DNA of 9,334 nt from DSAR01 sp034437315 (GTDB lineage: Bacteria; Chloroflexota; Anaerolineae; B4-G1): positions 1 to 9,334 of the forward strand of contig DAOTUC010000215.1 of assembly GCA_034437315.1 (NCBI GenBank), written 5' to 3'. The position numbers and the translations under genes are program-made. The first letter of the stretch is position 1; the number at the start of each line of letters is the position of its first letter. Below the pieces are notes generated by a model, which had not been told where the DNA came from, did no database searches, and worked only from the letters and a program-made list of their open reading frames with translations. Shown one piece after another: positions 6,762 to 9,334 of this stretch.

Positions 6762-6820
6762 ACCTCCCGCAGATTATGAGGCTATTTTCGGTCTATCCTG
6801 ACAGTGAACCTGCGGGAGGT
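6762..6820. repeat. Inverted repeat pair in the divergent intergenic region
   Basis: acctcccgca at 6762-6771 is the exact reverse complement of tgcgggaggt at 6811-6820, a 10-bp pair with a 39-nt spacer. The bases around each arm also form near-palindromes (aacct, 5-nt centre, agatt; and aacct, gcggg, aggtg). It lies between the divergent TPR and oxidoreductase genes, so it could be an operator pair or a small repeat element like that at 5-101. No other copy occurs in this window. Positions 6821-6914 show nothing else I can name. Confidence 0.5.
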
Positions 6821-6914
6821 GGTCACTAGATCATATTGTACTGTTATTTGAGATTTAAAGCAAAACGCCGAGCGCGGGGCAAACGTAAATGACGTGGAAA
6901 CAGACAGATATGAA

Positions 6915-6943
6915 TTGTAGTTGCCTGTGGAATATGGTACAAT
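6915..6943 (+). promoter_or_regulatory. Possible promoter for the oxidoreductase-DsrE pair
   Basis: TTGTAG (6915-6920) and TACAAT (6938-6943) are 17 bp apart. The -10 matches the consensus at five of six bases and is preceded by TGG, an extended -10. The -35 is weak (three of six). If used, transcription starts near 6950 and the leader of about 155 nt runs through the DUF427 remnant. Confidence 0.35.
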
Positions 6944-7072
6944 CAAGCCAGTTGCTACGACATCCTGGTCGAGGGCCAGGTCAACCAGAATGCGGCCTGG
7001 TACTATCCCCAGCTCAAAAACTAGGCAGATCACAGCCTCGCGTTCTGGAAAGGCGTGGAGATCAAGAAATAG
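6926..7072 (+). pseudogene. Decayed 3' remnant of a DUF427-family gene
   Basis: In the frame of codon 6926-6928 the sequence reads CGIWYNQASCYDILVEGQ, then VNQNAAWYYPQLKN, a TAG at 7022-7024, then ADHSLAFWKGVEIKK and a TAG at 7070-7072. From memory of the family, this matches the C-terminal half of DUF427 (PF04248) proteins. These have a C-P-W-K-G-x-A-S-Y-Y-like block, a D/N-x-A-W-Y-Y-P block and end in V-A-F-W-x-G-V-E. An in-frame stop, an apparent short deletion before AFW, an inserted residue near the CxxW block and the loss of the N-terminal half (TGA at 6911-6913) mark it as a fossil. The overlapping open frame that runs into the oxidoreductase is in a different frame and does not encode this domain. 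Confidence 0.7.
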
Positions 7073-7088
7073 ATCGTTACAAGCCAAA

Positions 7089-7119
7089 AGGAGGTCAAAT
7101 ACGGATGATGATGATGATG
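7089..7119 (+). promoter_or_regulatory. Strong Shine-Dalgarno followed by five tandem ATG codons
   Basis: AGGAGGT at 7089-7095 is a full anti-Shine-Dalgarno match. Five consecutive in-frame ATG codons (7105-7119) start 9 nt later, followed by three ACG and one ACA. The first ATG has the best spacing, but initiation at the second or third is possible. The upstream extension to 6889 is excluded because it overlaps the DUF427 remnant in another frame and has no ribosome site. Confidence 0.8.
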
Positions 7120-8511
7120 ACGACGACGACAGAAAAATATGACGCCATCCTGATCGGCGCTGGACAGGCCAACAATCCCCTCTCGACAGCGTTGGCCCAG
7201 GACGGATGGCGGGTCGCGCTCATCGAACAAAAGCACCTCGGCGGCACGTGCGTCAATGAGGGCTGCACGCCCACCAAGACGATGGTCGCCAGCGCCCGCG
7301 CAGCCTACGTGCTTCGCCGTGCGGCCGACTACGGGGTCCAAACCGGGCCGGCGACGGTCGATATGGAAAGGGTCCGACAGCGGAAGCGGGGCATTGTGAG
7401 CAGCTTCCGCGCGGGCAGCCGGCGGCGCATCGAAAATACGGCCGGCGTCGACCTGCTGATGGGCCAGGCCCGCTTCACCGGTCCCAAAACGGTCGCGGTG
7501 GACCTGAACGATGGCGAGACGCGCCGCCTGACCGCGGACAAGATCTTCATCAACACCGGGCAGCGTCCCAGAACGCCTGACCTGCCCGGGTTGGACGACG
7601 TATCCTACCTTGATTCCACCTCGATTATGGAACTGGGCCGGGTACCGGAGCAGCTGATCGTGGTCGGCGGCGGCTACGTGGGCGTCGAGTTCGGGCAGAT
7701 GTTCCGCCGCTTCGGGGCCGAGGTCACAATTGTACAGCGAGGCGGGCAGTTGCTCACCCACGAGGATCGCGACGTTGCTGAGGAGGTCGCCCAGATCCTG
7801 CGCGAGGACGGCCTGGAGATCTTGTTGAACAGCGATGCGCAATCGGTCGAGCAGGACGCCGAGGGCCGGATCCGCTTGACGGTCAAGACGTCCCAGGGGG
7901 AGCGCGTCATCGGTGGGTCGCATCTGCTGATCGCCGCCGGGCGCGTGCCAAACATCGAGCCGCTCGACCTGGCGGCCGCCGGGATCGAGACCAGCAGCCG
8001 CGGCCACATCAAGGTAAACGATCGGCTGGAGACGAGCGCGCCGGGGGTCTACGCTCTGGGCGATGTAAAAGGCGGCCCGGCTTTCACCCACATCGCCTAT
8101 GACGATTTCCGCATCGTGCGCGCCAATCTGCTGGAGGGCGGCGATGCGACGACCGAGGGGCGCTTGATCCCTTACACTGTCTTCATCGACCCGCAGCTCG
8201 GCGGCGTGGGCCTGACTGAGCGACAAGCGCGCGACCAGGGTCGCCACATCCTGATTGCCAAGCTGCCGATGGGCCACGTGGCTCGCGCTATAGAGACGGA
8301 CGAGACGCGCGGTTTGATGAAGGTCATCGTCGACGCCGACACTGACCGCATCCTGGGTGCCGCCATTCTGGGCATTGAGGGCGGAGAGGTGATGTCGGTG
8401 TTACAAATGGCGATGATGGGCGACCTGCCGTACACGGCCCTGCGCGACACGGCTTTCGCCCATCCAACGCTGACCGAGTCGTTGAACAATCTGTTTATGA
8501 CGCTGGATTAA
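7105..8511 (+). CDS. Class-I pyridine nucleotide-disulfide oxidoreductase (mercuric reductase-like)
   Basis: The 468-residue FAD flavoprotein passes electrons from NAD(P)H to a redox-active disulfide. The N-terminal FAD site is AILIGAGQA (14-22). The redox disulfide lies in GGTCVNEGCTPTK, with C49 and C54. The NAD(P)-binding fold is IVVGGGYVGVEFG (185-197). The second FAD block is GVYALGD (314-320). The C-terminal interface has HPTLTE (H453, P454, E458), the usual His-Glu pair of the family. It has the full size of lipoamide dehydrogenase, glutathione reductase and MerA relatives. The MerA C-terminal Cys-Cys pair and N-terminal metal-binding domain are absent, so mercury reduction is unlikely. 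At the end of the second strand of the NAD(P) domain there is Gln-Arg (211-212) rather than an acidic residue, which hints at NADPH. No 2-oxoacid dehydrogenase gene is nearby. A DsrE-like gene follows 16 nt after the stop, suggesting a thiol/persulfide substrate. The natural substrate is unknown. Confidence 0.9.
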   Translation: MMMMMTTTTEKYDAILIGAGQANNPLSTALAQDGWRVALIEQKHLGGTCVNEGCTPTKTMVASARAAYVLRRAADYGVQTGPATVDMERVRQRKRGIVSSFRAGSRRRIENTAGVDLLMGQARFTGPKTVAVDLNDGETRRLTADKIFINTGQRPRTPDLPGLDDVSYLDSTSIMELGRVPEQLIVVGGGYVGVEFGQMFRRFGAEVTIVQRGGQLLTHEDRDVAEEVAQILREDGLEILLNSDAQSVEQDAEGRIRLTVKTSQGERVIGGSHLLIAAGRVPNIEPLDLAAAGIETSSRGHIKVNDRLETSAPGVYALGDVKGGPAFTHIAYDDFRIVRANLLEGGDATTEGRLIPYTVFIDPQLGGVGLTERQARDQGRHILIAKLPMGHVARAIETDETRGLMKVIVDADTDRILGAAILGIEGGEVMSVLQMAMMGDLPYTALRDTAFAHPTLTESLNNLFMTLD

Positions 8512-8527
8512 CGAAATGGAGAGGAAG

Positions 8528-8953
8528 ATGGACCAAGCACAGAAGACGACTATCGTTTTGCATAGCGGGGATATGGATAAGATTTACAGCGCGCTGATCA
8601 TCGGCAATGGCGCGCTGGCGATGGGAATGGAGGCCGCCATCTATTTCACGTTCTGGGGGCTCCAACGTTTGCAGAAAGGCGGCCTCGAAAAAGGGCCGCT
8701 TTCCAAGATGAATTTCCTGGGGTTGGGCAAGTGGATGATCAAACAGCGGATGAAGAAAGCGAACGTCGCATCCCTGGAGCAGCTGCTCCAGGATTTCAAG
8801 GAATTGGGGGGTCAGATTATCGCCTGCGAGATGACGATGGAGATTATGGGGATTGGCAAGGCGGATCTCCGCGAGGAACTGATCGACACATACGGCGCTG
8901 TGGGATCCTACATCCAGGAGGCGCGCGATTCCGAGATCACGCTGTTCATCTAG
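8528..8953 (+). CDS. DsrE/DsrF/DrsH-like family protein
   Basis: The protein has 141 residues from the ATG at 8528. I chose this start because GGAG (8518-8521) lies 6 nt upstream, whereas the in-frame ATG at 8516 has no ribosome site. After KTTIVLHSGDMDKIYSAL comes NGALAMGMEAAIYFTFWGL, then a central Lys/Met-rich region. A late block, QIIACEMTMEIMGI, contains the single cysteine (C100), followed by a C-terminal GSYIQEARDSEITLFI strand. This is the pattern of the DsrE/DsrF/DrsH-like family (PF13686), which has a Rossmann-like fold and in characterised relatives carries sulfane sulfur on the conserved Cys. It is probably cytoplasmic, although the hydrophobic stretch at about 22-46 might associate with a membrane. 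Immediate co-transcription with a disulfide oxidoreductase fits a sulfur-relay or persulfide-reduction role, which is inference. A strong terminator follows the stop. Confidence 0.85.
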   Translation: MDQAQKTTIVLHSGDMDKIYSALIIGNGALAMGMEAAIYFTFWGLQRLQKGGLEKGPLSKMNFLGLGKWMIKQRMKKANVASLEQLLQDFKELGGQIIACEMTMEIMGIGKADLREELIDTYGAVGSYIQEARDSEITLFI

Positions 8954-8961
8954 CAAACCCC

Positions 8962-9029
8962 AAAAACGAGCGCCATGCCGAAGCGCTCCAGGCGTCTTGA
9001 CGTTTTTGAGACGCGTGGAGCGCTTTTTT
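8962..9029. terminator. Convergent terminator with a shared arm
   Basis: On the plus strand 8981-8990 (aagcgctcca) pairs with 9016-9025 and 8992-8997 with 9009-9014, a stem with one internal G/G mismatch. A T-run at 9024-9029 makes it a classic intrinsic terminator for the DsrE-like gene. On the minus strand the segment gcgctc (8983-8988) can instead pair with gagcgc at 8968-8973 (6 bp, 9-nt loop), followed on that strand by GTTTTT (8962-8967), a terminator for the oxidoreductase beta-subunit gene. The two structures reuse the same six bases. The plus-strand terminator is strongly supported; the minus-strand one is plausible. Confidence 0.82.
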
Positions 9030-9043
9030 CGCGTGCGGCCCGT

Positions 9044-9334
9044 TTAGCTGATTTCGCCCTGGAGCGCTTTCACCTGTTCCGGTGATAGGACGTTTACCGT
9101 TTGTTCGACCAGGGGCCCGGCTTTCAGGGCCGGCGCTTGTTCCTCGTAGGTGGGAAGCGGGTCGCTTCGGTAGAAGACGCCGATGGGGATGCGCTCGCCC
9201 CATTCCTGTGACTTCTTCCAGGCGGCGGCGCGGTCGCCGGGATCATATCCCGCTTCATCCTCCAGCTTGTAGACCCGCTCATTGTAGAAATCGTAGGCGT
9301 AGGAGCGGTTGAAGGTCACACAGGGTTGGAGGAC
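9044..9334 (-). CDS. 2-oxoacid:ferredoxin oxidoreductase beta subunit, C-terminal part
   Basis: Only the last 96 residues are in the window, and the frame stays open to the window edge, so the gene continues to the right. The visible part starts VLQPCVTFNRSYAYDFY, a block typical of the beta (thiamine-diphosphate) subunit of 2-oxoglutarate or other 2-oxoacid ferredoxin oxidoreductases (KorB type). YKLEDEAGYDPGDRAAAW and EWGERIPIGVFYRSDPLPTYEE follow, the usual C-terminal domain. The TPP-binding and Fe-S cysteine regions lie outside the window. The enzyme decarboxylates a 2-oxoacid to acyl-CoA with reduction of ferredoxin, pairing with an alpha subunit expected upstream (to the right). The apparent GTG at 9319 is an internal valine, not the start. 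Which 2-oxoacid is used cannot be told from this piece. Confidence 0.88.
   Translation of the reverse strand, partial: VLQPCVTFNRSYAYDFYNERVYKLEDEAGYDPGDRAAAWKKSQEWGERIPIGVFYRSDPLPTYEEQAPALKAGPLVEQTVNVLSPEQVKALQGEIS

Noticed and set aside
6889..7104. N-terminal 72-codon extension of the oxidoreductase
   Set aside because: It lacks a ribosome site, overlaps the DUF427 remnant in another frame, and the strong Shine-Dalgarno points to the ATG run at 7105.
7030..8277. Minus-strand open frame of 415 codons opposite the oxidoreductase
   Set aside because: It is antisense to a gene with all family motifs, and its poly-His run is simply the reverse of the ATG repeat.
7105..8511. Assignment as mercuric reductase (merA)
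   Set aside because: The C-terminal vicinal cysteines and the N-terminal metal-binding domain are missing and no mer genes are nearby.

Overview
The window is most likely from a moderately GC-rich bacterium, and the best guess is a member of the Chloroflexota (Anaerolineae-like). That guess is inference. It rests on the long Pro/Thr-rich linker of a surface protein, an acid-rich Lon protease, a 2-oxoacid:ferredoxin oxidoreductase subunit, and a MerA-like flavoprotein paired with a DsrE-like protein. No rRNA, tRNA, CRISPR array, transposase or phage gene was seen.

Layout. Positions 1-314 hold no convincing gene. They contain a 97-bp element bounded by 16-bp inverted repeats (5-101) and a strong GC-rich hairpin (245-279) downstream of lon. 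The minus-strand gene lon (315-2813) encodes a complete LonA protease. A divergent intergenic region (2814-3041) follows, with a good plus-strand promoter candidate. It leads into two plus-strand genes 19 nt apart: a membrane-anchored or secreted GH99-like glycosidase on a Pro/Thr-rich stalk (3042-4442), and a membrane-anchored trypsin-like serine peptidase homologue (4462-5301). A minus-strand pair converges on them: a small TPR protein with a very acidic N-terminus (6239-6691) followed, 4 nt later, by a sulfotransferase-like protein (5326-6234).

The 413-bp divergent region 6692-7104 holds another inverted-repeat pair (6762-6820) and a decayed 3' remnant of a DUF427-family gene (about 6926-7072, interrupted by a TAG). 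Downstream lies a plus-strand pair: a class-I pyridine nucleotide-disulfide oxidoreductase resembling mercuric reductase but lacking its C-terminal cysteines (7105-8511), and a DsrE/DsrF/DrsH-like protein (8528-8953). A terminator region that appears to work in both directions (8962-9029) separates them from the 3' end of a minus-strand 2-oxoacid:ferredoxin oxidoreductase beta subunit (9044 to beyond the window).

How genes may work together: the flavoprotein and the DsrE-like protein look like a two-gene thiol/sulfane-sulfur redox unit. The GH99-like protein and the peptidase look like a co-transcribed pair of cell-surface proteins facing outward. Both readings are inferences from spacing and domain content. 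The rest is ordinary housekeeping (Lon) or central metabolism (2-oxoacid oxidoreductase). No undescribed multi-gene system is clearly demonstrable. The most unusual items are the DUF427 remnant, the run of five tandem ATG codons at the flavoprotein start, the two inverted-repeat elements and the shared-arm bidirectional terminator.
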